A stretch of 64,000 nucleotides of DNA from Euglena gracilis (taxonomy: Eukaryota > Euglenida > Euglenophyceae > Euglenales), in assembly GCA_039621445.1 (NCBI GenBank), contig CP154956.1:84688474-84752473 (forward strand). The letters run 5' to 3'. Below the pieces are notes generated by a model. It worked only from the letters and a program-made list of their open reading frames with translations. It was not told the origin of the DNA and did no database searches. A program made the translations under genes and the position numbers. Below, piece after piece: positions 1 through 10,960 of the stretch. Positions within the stretch are counted from its first letter, which is position 1; every line of letters begins with the position of its first letter.

Positions 1-151
1 AGATGTAAATTCCTTTTTTATTGTGCCAATTCCTGACCTTGAGAAGGAAATTCCTAATTTCACTCGGCCTGCCTGCTGTCTCTCCCCAAACAGCTTCTTG
101 TCCAGCTTCATGGGACACAAGTCTTGTGCTCCGTCACCGACGGCTCTGAGG

Positions 152-278
152 TGCGTGTGTGTTGGCATGCGCGTGCATGTGCGGGTCTGGTGTGTCCGAT
201 GTGTGTGTGCGTGCGCGTGCGTGTGCGCATGTGTGTGTGTGTGTGTGTGTGTGTGGCTTGTGTATGTGTGTATGTGTG
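152..278. repeat. Degenerate (GT)n / (GTGC)n tract
   Basis: Almost pure alternating purine-pyrimidine GT with GC interruptions. The long reading frames across it on both strands (poly Cys-Val / His-Thr) are microsatellite artefacts, not genes. Confidence 0.9.
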
Positions 279-382
279 TTCCATAACATCTCCGTTTGTT
301 TTGTGTCGGTGCTGAGACATATGCACCAGCCTGTAGGGAGGTAACCTAAACACAGCGCGGTTGCGTGCCCTCCTACCCCCAG

Positions 383-474
383 GCGATGCAGCAGGAGGTG
401 CTGGGGACAGTTATCACGCCCCTCATCCTGCACAACATCCGCAGTAGTGGTCGGGCGGTGGACCTTGCCTGGGT
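383..474 (+). CDS. Possible short exon of an unrecognised gene
   Basis: A GC-rich stretch follows a pyrimidine-rich acceptor ending CCCCCAG and reads QAMQQEVLGTVITPLILHN and onward to a Val-Asp-Leu. Amphipathic hydrophobic spacing and GC-rich third positions resemble the islands at 0.97-1.5 kb and 2.2-3.0 kb on the same strand. It would be an internal exon, since there is no convincing start codon. A loose resemblance to helical-repeat DNA-repair proteins was considered but is too short to use. Family unknown. Confidence 0.3.
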
Positions 475-837
475 CTCTGCCCACCCACCATTGCAAAACA
501 CACCAAGAAAAACAACGTTTGATCGCTGTACGATCCCTTTTGAGAATCGCCCACTACACGTGCATAATTGCACACATTGATGCAGCAAACACGCCTGGTG
601 ATCCTTGAAGCCGAAGAGGACCCAACTGGTGGGTCCGACGAGTAGGCTCCTAGGGCTGCTGAACTCCCCTGAGTTCCGCTCCAACGCCAATGGGACCAAT
701 GGGTGCGGAGAAATTCGGCACAGCATATTTTTTTCAAAAAAAGAGTAAAAACGATCAAAAATAATTTTTGGGCGGGACATTTTTTTTTAAAAAGAAACAA
801 GTTTGTTGATTTGGATGCTCGTTTCTAGCCATTCTGG

Positions 838-960
838 CAGCCAGCTGGAATCTCCCCACCCCTGGACTAGAGGGGGGAGTGTCGCCAGCACTTTTTTCCC
901 AGCTGGCTGGCTGGACCTCACAGGGCTTCAAAGAATCCCCTGCCAGACACCCATACATTC
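838..960. repeat. Dispersed repeat family C
   Basis: Carries the signature CCAGCACTTTTTTCCCAGC followed by GCTGGCTGGAC and a short C/G-run hairpin. Related copies lie near 38.2, 38.45, 49.06, 56.86 and 57.15 kb. It contains no open coding sequence and its boundaries are approximate. Confidence 0.6.
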
Positions 961-984
961 CCGCATGCTCCGCAGCAGCTCACG

Positions 985-1181
985 CGCCGCGGCACCGCAG
1001 CGGAGGCCCGGCCCCGCCACTTTCTCGCTGATGCTCCTCGGCAACCTGTCCTGCGTGGTGGACTTCCAGGAGGAGCTGCGCAACAGCACCGTGCTCCACG
1101 TCGTGCTACCGCTGGGCCGGTGCGCCGCTCTTTGGGTCCCCGCCTTCAATTTCACTGGATGCCCTGTGAGCCAGCTCTCAG
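985..1181 (+). CDS. Probable exon, unrecognised protein (part 1)
   Basis: Strongly GC-rich frame containing LMLLGNLSCVVDFQEELRN and then TVLHVVLPLG, ending at a consensus donor (CTCTCAG then GTACAGAG). The exon ends one base into a codon. The next island (1,307-1,512) starts after a good acceptor with the complementary phase, so the two can be joined without breaking the frame, which supports real splicing. The 5' limit is uncertain: several AG candidates lie at 983-1,010. No domain was recognised. The alternating hydrophobic/charged pattern suggests a folded domain rather than a linker. Confidence 0.5.
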
Positions 1182-1306
1182 GTACAGAGGCCATGCAGAC
1201 GCCGTTTGTTTCAGCCCCCGAAAAAGCGTTTTCAGATTTCCCCGGAAATTTCCTGCGGGATATACCACTGATTAAAGTTTGTCTGAGTTTGTCTGTTTCA
1301 ATACAG

Positions 1307-1512
1307 CAGCAAGAAGTGCTTCCAACGGCACTGTTGGGCGGCTCAGGATCCCCCCTCTCCCTCCCCTGCCCCGCCACCGGTACCTCTCCCGGGAGCGACG
1401 CACTGCGGCTGGCGGGGACAGCCCGGACCTGGCGGCGCTGGTGTGTGCCAAGGGGTACTACTTCGCCGTCCACGTCCTGTCCGCGGCGTACTTCCCGTCG
1501 GAGGACCTGCAG
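1307..1512 (+). CDS. Probable exon, unrecognised protein (part 2)
   Basis: Preceded by an extended pyrimidine tract ending TTTCAATACAG (1,291-1,306) and followed by the donor CTGCAG/GTAATC at 1,513. The reading frame gives a basic, Pro-rich linker, then DSPDLAALVCAKGYYFAVHV and SAAYFPSEDLQ, with GC-rich third positions. The incoming phase fits the donor at 1,181 and the outgoing phase is 0. This is the best-supported splice pair in the window. Family not recognised. Confidence 0.5.
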
Positions 1513-2162
1513 GTAATCATCCCAGCTAGGCTTCTCCTCGGGTCGGGCTCAGTCCAGGGGGGAGGGAGGGTGGGTGGTCCGTGGGTATGCCTTCTGGCTC
1601 GAAGTCAAGTGCCAAATTTCAAAACTTTGAAAAATGCCTTTAGACGACCCTGTTTTTTTGGGGGGGGGTTGGGGCTCCCTGGGGGAGAGACACCATGAGG
1701 GGGATTCCCGGGGCGGTGTTCAGCAGAAGCCTGATCCTGTCCATGCGCCTTGCGGTGCAGGAGGGCCAGCGCCGCGGCTGGGCAAGGTTCCCTCTTGATG
1801 GCTGGGTGTCTGTTTCATGAGTGTCCACCTGGAATTGTTGGCCGTCAGCACAGCAGGTGCTGAATTTCCAAAAATAGATTACTGCAACAGCGCTCCCAAA
1901 AAGTTCTTTCTGAAACCACGAGCGAAGGATCGGTTTGCTTGGGTGGACCGTGCCCAGTTTGTTTCTGTCCGTTTCTGTGGTGAGCTCGGGCTCCGCCCCG
2001 GAACGAAGTGGTATAGTTATTCATCCGATTCTCCGCTTTTGGGACACGACACACTGACACACCCCCAGCTTCGGTTTCAACCCAAACTGACCGTTGCTTT
2101 GGCTTGCCACCTCTGTGCTTCGCCCGCCTCGAAGCGCCAACCCGGAAGCGACCCCCCTTTCA

Positions 2163-2372
2163 GAATTGCTCAGCCCGGTCTTCCTGTCGGGCTGGGCCCT
2201 GCCCCCTCTCGGGGTCACCCACCCGGGCCCTGCCGGCAGCATCCCGACCAACGTGCTGGAGCCGTACCACCGGGAGCTGTGCCGCAAGGCGCTGCTCCAG
2301 CTGAAGCAGGAGGCGGAGGAGGGCGTGGCGCTGGGCCTCGCCCCGGCCGACGTCGTCGTCCCGCTGAGGGGC
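2163..2372 (+). CDS. Probable exon, unrecognised protein (part 3)
   Basis: GC-rich frame coding ELLSPVFLSGWALPP, then IPTNVLEPYHRELCRKALLQ and a charged helix LKQEAEEGVALGL. Pyrimidine-rich DNA ending TTTCAG precedes it. The acceptor phase does not fit the donor at 1,512, so an intermediate exon (perhaps near 1,724-1,800) may be missing, or the start differs. No clear GT donor follows. The Glu/Lys/Leu content looks like a helical protein segment. Not recognised. Confidence 0.4.
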
Positions 2373-2461
2373 GGGCGACCATTGGCCAACCCTCCCGCGC
2401 GACTCAAGCCTCCTTAGGCCCACAGGGAAGCAGGGACATGGGGGCAGCGGACCCCCACTCA

Positions 2462-2690
<229 letters not shown>

Positions 2691-2845
2691 AGAGAGATAA
2701 TACGCAGTTCACACCTCTCAGCGTCTTTAATTGCCCACTCAGACGTCAGAATCTTTCCACCAGCATGCGGATCGCGTGCTTCGGGTTTGGTGCCCCCCTA
2801 CACGCTCACCCCTCCAACCACCTGTCCCCACCCGCGAGGACTCCA

Positions 2846-2979
2846 GCAGCTTTTGGGAGTCGCGGACCACCTCCACCAGCGGTGAGTACCTGTGGCACCT
2901 CAACACCAGCAAGCTGGACCAGGACAGCGCCGCGGAGCGCACCCTCAAGTCCCTCGGCCAGAGCTCCCCCTCTTTATGA
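2846..2979 (+). CDS. Probable exon, unrecognised protein (part 4), with stop
   Basis: The frame reads TREDSSSFWESRTTSTSGEY, then LWHLNTSKLDQDSAAERTLK and ends in a Ser-Pro-Ser-Leu stop (TGA) at 2,977. Codon use is GC-rich like the upstream islands. A GTGAGT at 2,882 could be a donor instead, which would end the exon earlier and leave the rest as read-through. The strongly coding-like composition after it argues for continuation. This could be the 3' end of the 0.4-3 kb gene. Confidence 0.4.
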
Positions 2980-2999
2980 ATTGGTTGCCCAGCACATAC

Positions 3000-3398
3000 A
3001 CACACGTGCGCGCGTGCGGACACAGTGTAAAGGTGATTTTCAAATTGGAGAGCTGAATTGGTTTTGTCCTTCAGGTCACCAATTGATTGTGATATAATAA
3101 ATTAGACAAAATATATAGTAGTGGGAGTAAAGTGGTTATGGTCGGAGTGAGTGGGTACCCCCCAAAGGGTGTTTCCTCTGTTTTCGTCCCAAAAAAATTT
3201 TTATGACCTCAGAATTGAACCCCCGAAAAAAAAAGTGGATCTGATTTGGGAAAGCCCATGCTTGAGATACTGCACACAATCTCGAGGTTTATATGAGGGT
3301 TGTTGAAAGGGAAACAAGGTAACAAGATTAATAGGTGACTTGTATTGTTTTCTCCCACGTTCATCTTCCCCTCTTTTTTTGGTGTTTTCACCACATAT
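3000..3398. other. Non-coding, no feature recognised
   Basis: Mixed AT-rich DNA with short homopolymers. I see no coding bias, RNA gene or repeat match. Confidence 0.6.
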
Positions 3399-3878
3399 GG
3401 CATAAAGTGGAGCCCCCACACTTAAGTGTGGGGTACTGTGGGGGGTATGTGTGGGGGGGGTGTGGGGGGATAGTGTGGGGGGGGTGTGTGGGGGGGATGG
3501 GGGGGGGTGGGGGGTGTGGGGTGTGTGTGGGGGGGGGGGTAGTGTGGGGGGGTGTGGGGGTGGTGTGGGGGGTGCCAAATCTGAGGTTTGCGAGTTTGTC
3601 GTAAACCAACAAAGTGGATTTTCTTTCCCTTGCCTTGCACACACAAGGGGATGATGTTATTTTGGTTCTGGGGGGGGTCCGGGGGGGCGCCCCCCCCCCC
3701 CCGGGCCGCGGCGCGACGAGGCCGAAGGCCGAGTAAGTCAAAAAATGACACCCGAACAGTTGCGCACATTCAACATGCGTGTGGGGGTAGTGTGGGGGGT
3801 GTGGGGGGTGTGTGTGGGGTGTGTGTGGGGGGGGTGTGTGGGGTACTGTGGGGTACTGTGGGGGCTCCACTTTACGCC
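3399..3878. mobile_element. MITE-like TIR element with GTGGGG-repeat core
   Basis: The ends are inverted copies: GGCATAAAGTGGAGCCCCCA at the left and, reverse-complemented, GGCGTAAAGTGGAGCCCCCA at the right. The core is two stretches of (GTGGGGGG)n flanking a unique spacer (3,575-3,780) that also holds a C-run/G-run hairpin. Nothing in it codes. It has the shape of a non-autonomous DNA element, although no target duplication is obvious. Confidence 0.6.
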
Positions 3879-4320
3879 ATCACTCGTTTTCACGGTTCAT
3901 TTTCAGCCATTCATGGCTCCTTTTGAACTTCTGGGATTCTGATGTTGCTAATCAGCCATACATGGATGGAGCTGCTGTAAACAAGTCCTGGTCTGGGCTG
4001 TGCCCATTCACCAGGCGGGGTTCTTCCTGGGTAGCTGTCTGGGTGTCTGCTGGTGATAACGGTTCTGCAACAATGCAACACGCAACTACATCCCGTCGTG
4101 CTGCACGCACCCCAAACCGTATCAGGGCATTTCCAGAATTACCCGGGATTTGACTTAAGGTGGCTGTGCTTTTATACCCCCCAGAAAGTGCCCCACGCCC
4201 CCCGCGCATCCAAAACATGACAGAAAGGCTTTTCATTCTCTTCTCTTGTCCGTCAAGCCAAACCCTCGCCCCCCCCCCCTCTGACAGCGACAACAGGACA
4301 CCTTTCCCCTGTTCAAACAG

Positions 4321-4650
4321 ATTGTGCTGAAGTGGCATTTGTGATGGCTGCTGGCGGTGCGGTTCACTGGCAGCGGCTGGGCTCGGCTGGGTCCATGTTC
4401 GAGAACGCCGCTTCGCCCGTTGAGTCCGCCCCGGCAGACCCCGACGAAGGAGGGGACGTCCTGACACCCCCTGAGACGCTGGAAGAGCTCCCAGCGACCC
4501 CGTGCCCGCCATCGGGGATGGCACCGCCGGACCCTGACAGTACGATGTCCGGCCCAACGCCGGAGGTCGCAGTGGCAGAGGTCAGCAGCGTGTCCGCCAA
4601 CGACCCGCCAGCAACACATGCCGATGAGGGAGACCCACCGGCCATGCGTG
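4321..4650 (+). CDS. Possible exon, acidic disordered protein
   Basis: Follows an acceptor-like CCCCTGTTCAAACAG. The frame runs about 110 codons: CAEVAFVMAAGGAVHWQRLG, then a Pro/Glu/Asp/Ala-rich tail (ESAPADPDEGGDVLTPPETL and similar). Composition is of an intrinsically disordered, negatively charged region. A second exon of like composition lies at 5,351-5,591. A TAG closes the frame at about 4,696, so a donor before that is needed; candidates are GTGTCTGG and GTTTCG near 4,648-4,656. Function unknown. Confidence 0.4.
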
Positions 4651-5089
4651 TCTGGTTTCGCAAAGGGTGTGGGGGCAGCTATTCCAGCAGGCTGTAGAGC
4701 GACTAGCACAAGAGGCACCAAATGACGAGCATAATTGCAAAACTTAGCATTTATCTTTTTATGTGGTGTTTCTTGGTTTGGAAAGGTATTGCCCCTCTAC
4801 CAGCAATCATTATCATAGTCACAAAAATGATGTGGTTTGGTTTACGTTTGATGGTGGATAAACAAAACCGGATGAAAAACTTTTTTTTCATTTTTCCCTG
4901 GTCCAAATCGTCAAACACAGCCTCATGTGTCCGGCCAACTTGCTTGACATCCACATGCCTCATGGTGGCTGAATTCTGCTTTCAATTCAATTTTTTTGAG
5001 CAGGATAATCAAGGTCGTTGTTTAGCTGTTTGGACGCCAAGGTGGTGGTTGAGGAGGGAACTACGTGTGCATGCATACACAATTGCACG

Positions 5090-5300
5090 CGCGCGCGCAC
5101 ACACACACACACAAACACACACACATTGCGCGCACACACACACATTACATGCCACACTCTCTCACACACACTAACTAACACCACACACACTCACACACAC
5201 ACACACACACACACACACAACAACACCACACTCGCACACACACACACACATTACACGCCACACAAACACACACAACACACACAACACACCAACACCACAC
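5090..5300. repeat. Imperfect (CA)n tract
   Basis: CA dinucleotide repeat with CG, TA and AACA interruptions. Non-coding. Confidence 0.9.
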
Positions 5301-5350
5301 TCTCTCTGAATCCCTCCCCCTGATAGAAGTACACGTGCGGGCTCGGACAG

Positions 5351-5591
5351 ATATGGATGGCTCTGGCAACTCTCGAAACGTCGGCGATTGTAGCGGCACC
5401 GGAAGGTACTCTCGAGACACCTACAGCTGCGGACGCGGCAACAGCAGTGCCGGCTGGCGAGACAACAGAGCCCCCACCGGGGGGTGCGGAGGAGGCCCTG
5501 GGGGCCCCAGACGGTGGTCTGGTGGAGGCCGCTGAGGGCCTGGGGGAGTCCGGAGAAGGGAGTCCGACGGATGGCAAATCGCCGGCGTCGG
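5351..5591 (+). CDS. Possible exon, Ala/Glu/Gly-rich acidic protein
   Basis: Starts after an AG at 5,349-5,350 and ends at the donor GTCGG/GTGAGG at 5,592. It codes MALATLETSAIVAAPEGTLE and then repeated short Ala-Glu-Gly-Pro patches. It is low complexity and predicted disordered. It may belong to the same gene as 4,321-4,650. The frame stays open past the donor to 5,665. Confidence 0.4.
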
Positions 5592-5754
5592 GTGAGGAGC
5601 CCCCCCCTGTGGAGGAGGCAGCGGCTGGGGAAGCTTGGGGCCTCGTGCTTTGTTGGGGAGGCTGAGCAAGGTGCCATAAATGACGTTGGGCTCCTGCTTC
5701 CCCCTGGAAATCTTTTGAGGTGTATGGTGTGCCAGCCCAAGGTGATTTATGTGC

Positions 5755-5880
5755 ACAGACACACGCACACAACACATCAGAACACAACACAACAGCATGG
5801 CACATCACACACCACACTGTACCACAACACAACACAACACAACACAACACACAGAACACAGCGTACTCAGCGTAACACGC
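5755..5880. repeat. ACACA / CAACACAA-rich tract
   Basis: Tandem (AACAC)n and related CA-rich sequence. Non-coding. Confidence 0.85.
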
Positions 5881-5899
5881 ACCACCCGACCCGGTGGTA

Positions 5900-7980
5900 T
5901 CTTTCTTTTGCCGTTGGAAACAGCACAATTCCAGGCGGGGCCTTGTTCACAGGCGGGGTGAACAAGGATCTGCCTTTGGCACGGCTGGTGCATGACACAC
6001 ACCCCGTGTCAACCGCGCTTTATCATATTTTAGAGTGTCTGAGTTGGCCACCTGCCTCAGCTTATAATATTTTGGGGGGCAAACAAGGCGTTGAAAGAAT
6101 GGCTAAATTCCCAGCAAGGGAATGAGGGAGGGAATCCTGGCTGTGGATGCGGTCTGTTCACTTTTCTCTTTTCCTCCGCTCCATTTCCAGGACCAAGCCA
6201 CAGCCCCACTGGCCATAACTGTCCTTTCCCCTTCAGTGCGCTCAATACAGCGCGTGCGACCTCCTGGATTGCCTCATCGTATTGCTGCCTCTGTGAAAGG
6301 CCCATTTATCCTCTTCCCATAGTCTCCATTGGGCCCGGGAGACGTTCTCTGGCCTCACAACAAGTGTGCATGAGATTGCATAATCTTTTTTCCTGTTCGA
6401 TGGCTTTCTTTTTGCTCATTTCTCGGCTTTCCCAATTTGGATGGTCTCTTTTTTAGTCCAATAAGCCAACAAAGGAACAGGAAAATTAGCGAACAAAGGA
6501 AAGCCCCCTAATCCAGTGAAGATGATCCATCTGACCTAACCAAGCCAATTAATGGATATCCACCCTTGAACGCCAAGCCATTCAAACACTCACTCACTGA
6601 AGAGAGCCTTCACCCCAGCCTGTCAGCGAAGTGTTCACCCCGAGATTTCGAACCTCTGTATTTACCCCCGCCATGTTGAATTCCAATCTCAGGCAAAAAG
6701 CACGGGCAGGCAGAGGAGAAGCTGGTAGCCTGGTGAGCACTGTTGCACAGATTGTCGGGGGAGGGGGTGCTTTGTGCTGTGGGGTGCCTGTCCATTAGCC
6801 ACCCCAGGGAGTCCGTTGGGTCCGTGGCCCTGGCTGACCCAGTGAGCTTTCCCTTGAAAATGGTTATTTTCAAGGGGCCCTGGCGCCTTCGGGCTGTGCT
6901 GTGGCACTACCCGAATTTTTGAACCCAGGGGATACAAAATGCCACCCCTCCCGTTTTTGCACATTTGCATTTTGGATCCCGCCTGGGGGGTTAAGACCTT
7001 ACCACAAGAACCACAGGAAAAGACGCACCTCGAGCGCCATTGCCCGCCAAAGCACCAAGAGTGACATTTCCTGACAGCAGCAAGGTGCCAAGTGCAAGAA
7101 AGGCAACTTGAACAAAAAGTACAATTTTTTGAAGTTTTGATTATGAACACGAATATTAAGCACAAATCTTTGTATTTTTTTCTCGCACCCCTCCCCCCCC
7201 AAAGTGCCCAGATGCTTGCTTCCTCACCCCACCAGTGGCCGTCCCCCGCCTTCACCGCTAGCCGGAAGCACTTCTCTCCGCATGGGTCCGCCAGAGGTCT
7301 GTTCTGGGCCGGTCTATTTTGTGTCCCAGTGCAGGGCAGAACCAAGGGAGCAGTTGGATGGAAAGGACACCAAGATGTTTTCTCTCCCCTAGAGTATATG
7401 TCAGCCAATGACGGCAAGGCAACAGAAGTAATGTCGGTGTTTTTCTGCTGCAAATGCAAATGCGGAAAAAAAAAACAGATTGGAGTTGTATGGCACAGAT
7501 CTTTTCATTTTCTTCAGAGATGTTGTTTGTGTTTTTTTTTAAAAAAAGGGGTGTGAAATGTATTTGTACCATAATTCCCTGTCGTTTGAAGGATTTTTGC
7601 ATTTTTTTTCAGCCACAGTGTCAGGTTGAGGTGGGCACCTCAGTCTTAATCCCGCAGCCAACAACTTTGTCTCTGCCCTGCTCCAATGCCCCACCATAGC
7701 CTCTGCTGAATCAGACATCTACTGCACCGCTGCGGTGTGTCAGCCCTCGCCCCCAACCCCACCCCCAAGCTCAACGTACGACCCACCGCCCACGGCTCCA
7801 GTGCACCAAACCATCCCAGCCGCCCTGGGGTTCCACACGCTGCTCCACCCACTTTAAAGCCAAGGATGCCTCCAATCGCACAAGGGCCAGAGGGAGCAAG
7901 GGTACAGCTGCCTTGTGCGATGTGTGTTGGATTTTCAATGTGCAATATTCAACATTCAGAGAGTCTTGTTAGTGTTAATT
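5900..7980. other. Non-coding stretch, nothing recognised
   Basis: Mixed-composition DNA without coding bias I would trust. Short frames exist but have no recognisable motifs. TTTTTT and CCCC homopolymers are scattered through it. Confidence 0.5.
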
Positions 7981-7984
7981 TTTC

Positions 7985-8135
7985 GTGAATTTGCTCAGTA
8001 TTATTTTGAATTTTTTTTTATGTTATTATATTATATTGTCATGTTAATTGTTATGTCTATACTTATATATATTATTGTATCGATTATTATGTGTATTATT
8101 ATGTCTATTATTATAAATATTGGGCTGTTATTTCA
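7985..8135. other. AT-rich (TATTATGT) tract
   Basis: About 150 bp of A/T-rich, irregularly repeated TATTATGTCTATTAT-like sequence in otherwise balanced DNA. The open frame over it is poly Ile/Met/Ser. Non-coding. Confidence 0.7.
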
Positions 8136-8777
8136 GCTGTTCTCTGTAGTTCGGCAAAAGATTGACCTCAGACGCGGTTGTGGCAAACGTTCTGTGCTCC
8201 ATCCACTTTGCTGTTGTACCTTGGGCGATCCCCGTCCATTTTGCTGTTATCGAGCAAATCAACTCCCCAGGGGGGGGGGCCTGAGTGGGGGGCTTTCAAA
8301 AGTGGATGGACAGGGTTTGCGTCCGGGGAAAAGGGGATCCCAGAAAACTTGGGGAGGCCCGAGGAGGCTCCCCAAAGCCTCCCCGGAGTCTGGGATTAGG
8401 TTACCTGAGACTCTGCAGATGCTCCCAGTGCCTCCTCCAAGTAACCAATTTTGTGCGCAACATGCACACACAAAGGGAGGTTGTTATTGGTGGGCAACAG
8501 CGTTCACTCATGAAAGCCGTGGCTTGCACACCCAAAGGGATTTTGTTCTTGGAGAGCGTGGGAAGGGGGTGTAGGGGGTTCTGGGGGGGGGGGATCATGC
8601 AAATGGCCTGTCACAAAATGGTTTTCTGGGGATCCGGGGAGCCTCCCAGAGCGGGGATTCCTCGGAGCTTGGTTATCGGGAGGCTCCGGAGAGCCTCCCC
8701 ACGGCTTCCCTCAGCCTCCTCCCCACAGTTCCCCAGAGCCTCCTCCGGGTAACCCCCCGGGCACTTCGCCCCCCCCC

Positions 8778-10476
8778 CAGGGTTCGATATAAGGAGGGCG
8801 TACATGGTTTAGGTGGGGGGTGCCCCCCCCCCCTCCTGGCCCGCAGGGGGGGGTCCGGACCACCCCCCCCCCCACCTGCAAGGGGGGTCCGGACCGACCC
8901 TCGGGGGGTACCCGGGACCCCCCCCCAAAAAGGGTCGATTTTTTCCTCCGGCGCTTCGCGCCGAAAATTTTTTGCATTTTTGGCCAATTTTTGCCCAAAA
9001 AGTGCCCAAAATGGCACTTTTGGTCGTTTTGGGGGGGTCAAAATTTTTCGGCCCGGCGCTTTGCGCCGGGCCGAAAATCAGTCACCCTGACCGCGCCACT
9101 GTTTAGGTGGGGGGGGGGGTGTCCCCCCCACCCCCCCCCCCTCCTGGCCCGCACAGCTCTGTGGTGTTCGACCAACCAAATTTCTTCTGGGGCCGTCCAA
9201 CAAGTCTGTGGTGTTCATCCAACCGAACTTCATCTTGGGCGATCCAACAACTCTGTGGTGTTCGACCAACCGAACTTCTTCTGTGGCCGTCCAACAAGTC
9301 TGTGGTGTTCATCAAACCGACCTTCAACTGGAGTCTCCCAACAAGTCTGTGGTGTTCATCCAGCCGAACTTCATCTGGGGCCGTCCAACAGGTCTGTGGT
9401 GTTCATCCAACCGAACTTCATCTTGGGCGATCCAACAACTCTGTGTTGTTCGACCAACCGAACTTCTTCTGGGGCCGTCCAACAGGTCTGTGGTGTTCAT
9501 CCAACTGACCTTCATCTGTGACCGTCCAACAAGTCTGTGGTGTTCGTCAAACCGAACTTCTTCTGGGGCCGTCCAACAAGTCTGTGGTGTTCATCCAACT
9601 GAACTTCAACTTTACCCGTCCAACAAGTCTGTGGTGTTCATCCATCCAACCGAACTTCATCTGGGGCCGTCCAACAAGTCCGTGGTGTTCATCCATCCAA
9701 CCGAACTTTATCTGGGGCCGTCCAACAAGTCTGTGGTGTTCATCCAACCGAACGTCTTCTGGGGCCGTCCAACAAGTCTGTGGTGTTCATCCAACCGACC
9801 TTCAATTGGACCCGTCCAACAAGTCTGTGGTGTTCATCCAACCAAACTTCATCTGGGGCGATCCAACAAGTCTGTGGTGTTCATCCAACCGAATTTCAAC
9901 TTTACCCGTCCAACAAGTCTGTGATGTTCATCCAACCGTACATCTCTTGGGGCCGTCCATCAAGTCTGTGGTGTTCATCCAACCGACCTTCATCTGGGGC
10001 CGTCCATCAAGTCTGTGGTGTTCATCCAACCGTACATCTCTTGGGGCCGTCCATCAAGTCTGTGGTGTTCATCCAACCGAACGTCTTCTGGGGCCGTCCA
10101 ACAAGTCTGTGGTGTTCATCCAACCGACCTTCATCTGGGGACGTCCAACAAGTTTGTTGGGTTCATCCAACCGACCTTCATTTGGGACCGTCCAACAAGT
10201 CTGTGGTGTTCATCCAGCCGAACGTCTTCTGGGGCCGTCCAAGTCTGTGTCTGCTGGGGCTGCTGAGCTGCTGAATGTCACGGTCTCCTGCCCTGGTGTT
10301 CAAGTGTGCCCGGGCCCTGGGTGTGCCCCACGGAAGCTGGCCTGGCACTCATGCTGGGTCTGCTGACCGTGGGCACTGCGCTTCAGCAGGGCAAAGCAAA
10401 CCCAAACCCAAACCCTCCTGGCCCGCAGGGGGGGTCCGGACCACCCCCCCCCCTCCTCTCCTTATATCGAACCCTG
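8778..10476. mobile_element. Family A 'CAGGG' TIR element, expanded copy
   Basis: Begins CAGGGTTCGATATAAGG and ends with the inverse CTTATATCGAACCCTG. The left part (to about 9,120) has the family core: a GGTCCGGACC-centred C/G hairpin, the palindrome GGCGCTTCGCGCC, CCCAAAATGGCACTTTTGG and CCGGGCCGAAAATCAGTCAC. The right end repeats CTCCTGGCCCGCA. Other copies lie at 20,553, 29,838, 41,147, 49,132 and 52,203. Both flanks are runs of C, so an 8-bp target duplication would be invisible. This copy is lengthened by the 47-bp minisatellite. The CAGGG ends resemble hAT-superfamily ends, which is inference. Confidence 0.75.
9152..10250. repeat. 47-bp minisatellite, about 23 copies
   Basis: Tandem units built around AACAAGTCTGTGGTGTTCAT, then CCAACCGAACTTCATCTGGG and GCCGT, with point differences between copies. 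Because 47 is not a multiple of three, a frame crosses three unit phases every 141 bp. No phase of the unit contains a stop, so plus-strand frames of up to about 280 codons result. It sits wholly inside the family A element. Coding is unlikely: there is no start or splice context, and the frames depend only on the unit's lack of stops. Confidence 0.92.
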
Positions 10477-10489
10477 CCCCCCCCCCGGA

Positions 10490-10601
10490 GCTTGACCCCC
10501 CCTCCTTACATCTAAAACTGTCCCCCCTAAAGTTGGTCTTTGGCTTTAACCGCGATACCTTGCGCATCGCCCGCCGAAATTCTTTTTACCGTGCAGATTT
10601 G
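10490..10601. repeat. Repeat family B, left part (target of the hAT insertion)
   Basis: Matches other family B copies (39.48, 50.33, 53.02 kb and, reversed, 62.9 kb): TAAAGTTGGTCTTTGGCTTT, a GCGCATCGCCCGCCGAAATTC-like segment and a terminal GCAGATTTG. The repeat is interrupted by the hAT element at 10,602 and resumes at 12,216 with AGATTTGGCCCCCTGAG, matching the continuation seen intact near 50,417. Confidence 0.75.
10595..10601. repeat. Target site duplication of the hAT element (left)
   Basis: AGATTTG directly abuts the left CAGGG end. The same seven bases abut the right end at 12,216-12,222. Confidence 0.8.
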
Positions 10602-10618
10602 CAGGGGGGGGGGAAATT

Positions 10619-10915
10619 ATGCGGTCCGCATTATTCCGCATTATTCCGCATTTTTCCGCATTTCCGCATTATTCCGCATTATTCCGCATTTTTCCGCATT
10701 TTTCCGCATATTCTCCGCATTTTTTTTGTAAATTTTCCGCATTTTTCCGCATTTTCGCATTTGCCCGCATTTTTTCCGCATTTTTCCGCATTTTCCCGCA
10801 TTTTTCCACATAATTTCCGCATTATCCCGCATTTTCCGCATTTTTCCGCATAATTACCGCATTTTTTCGCATAATTTCCACATTTTTCCGCATAATTTCC
10901 TCATTTTTTTGTGAA
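10619..10915. repeat. CCGCATTTTT subterminal repeat array (left)
   Basis: More than twenty copies of an 8-12 bp word, CCGCATTTTT or CCGCATTATT, all in one orientation, just inside the left TIR of the hAT element. Confidence 0.85.
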
Positions 10916-10960
10916 TTTTTTACGTTTCAGGTCAACTACAAGGTTCATTGTTTCCCCAAT

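Noticed and set aside
383-474. FANCD2-type helical repeat exon
   Set aside because: Only a short loose resemblance (QEVLG and a following hydrophobic stretch); neighbouring exons showed no match I could defend.
9152-10250. CRISPR array or real repeat protein
   Set aside because: Units are head-to-tail with no unique spacers, and the 47-bp period shifts frame every unit, which no selected protein repeat would do.
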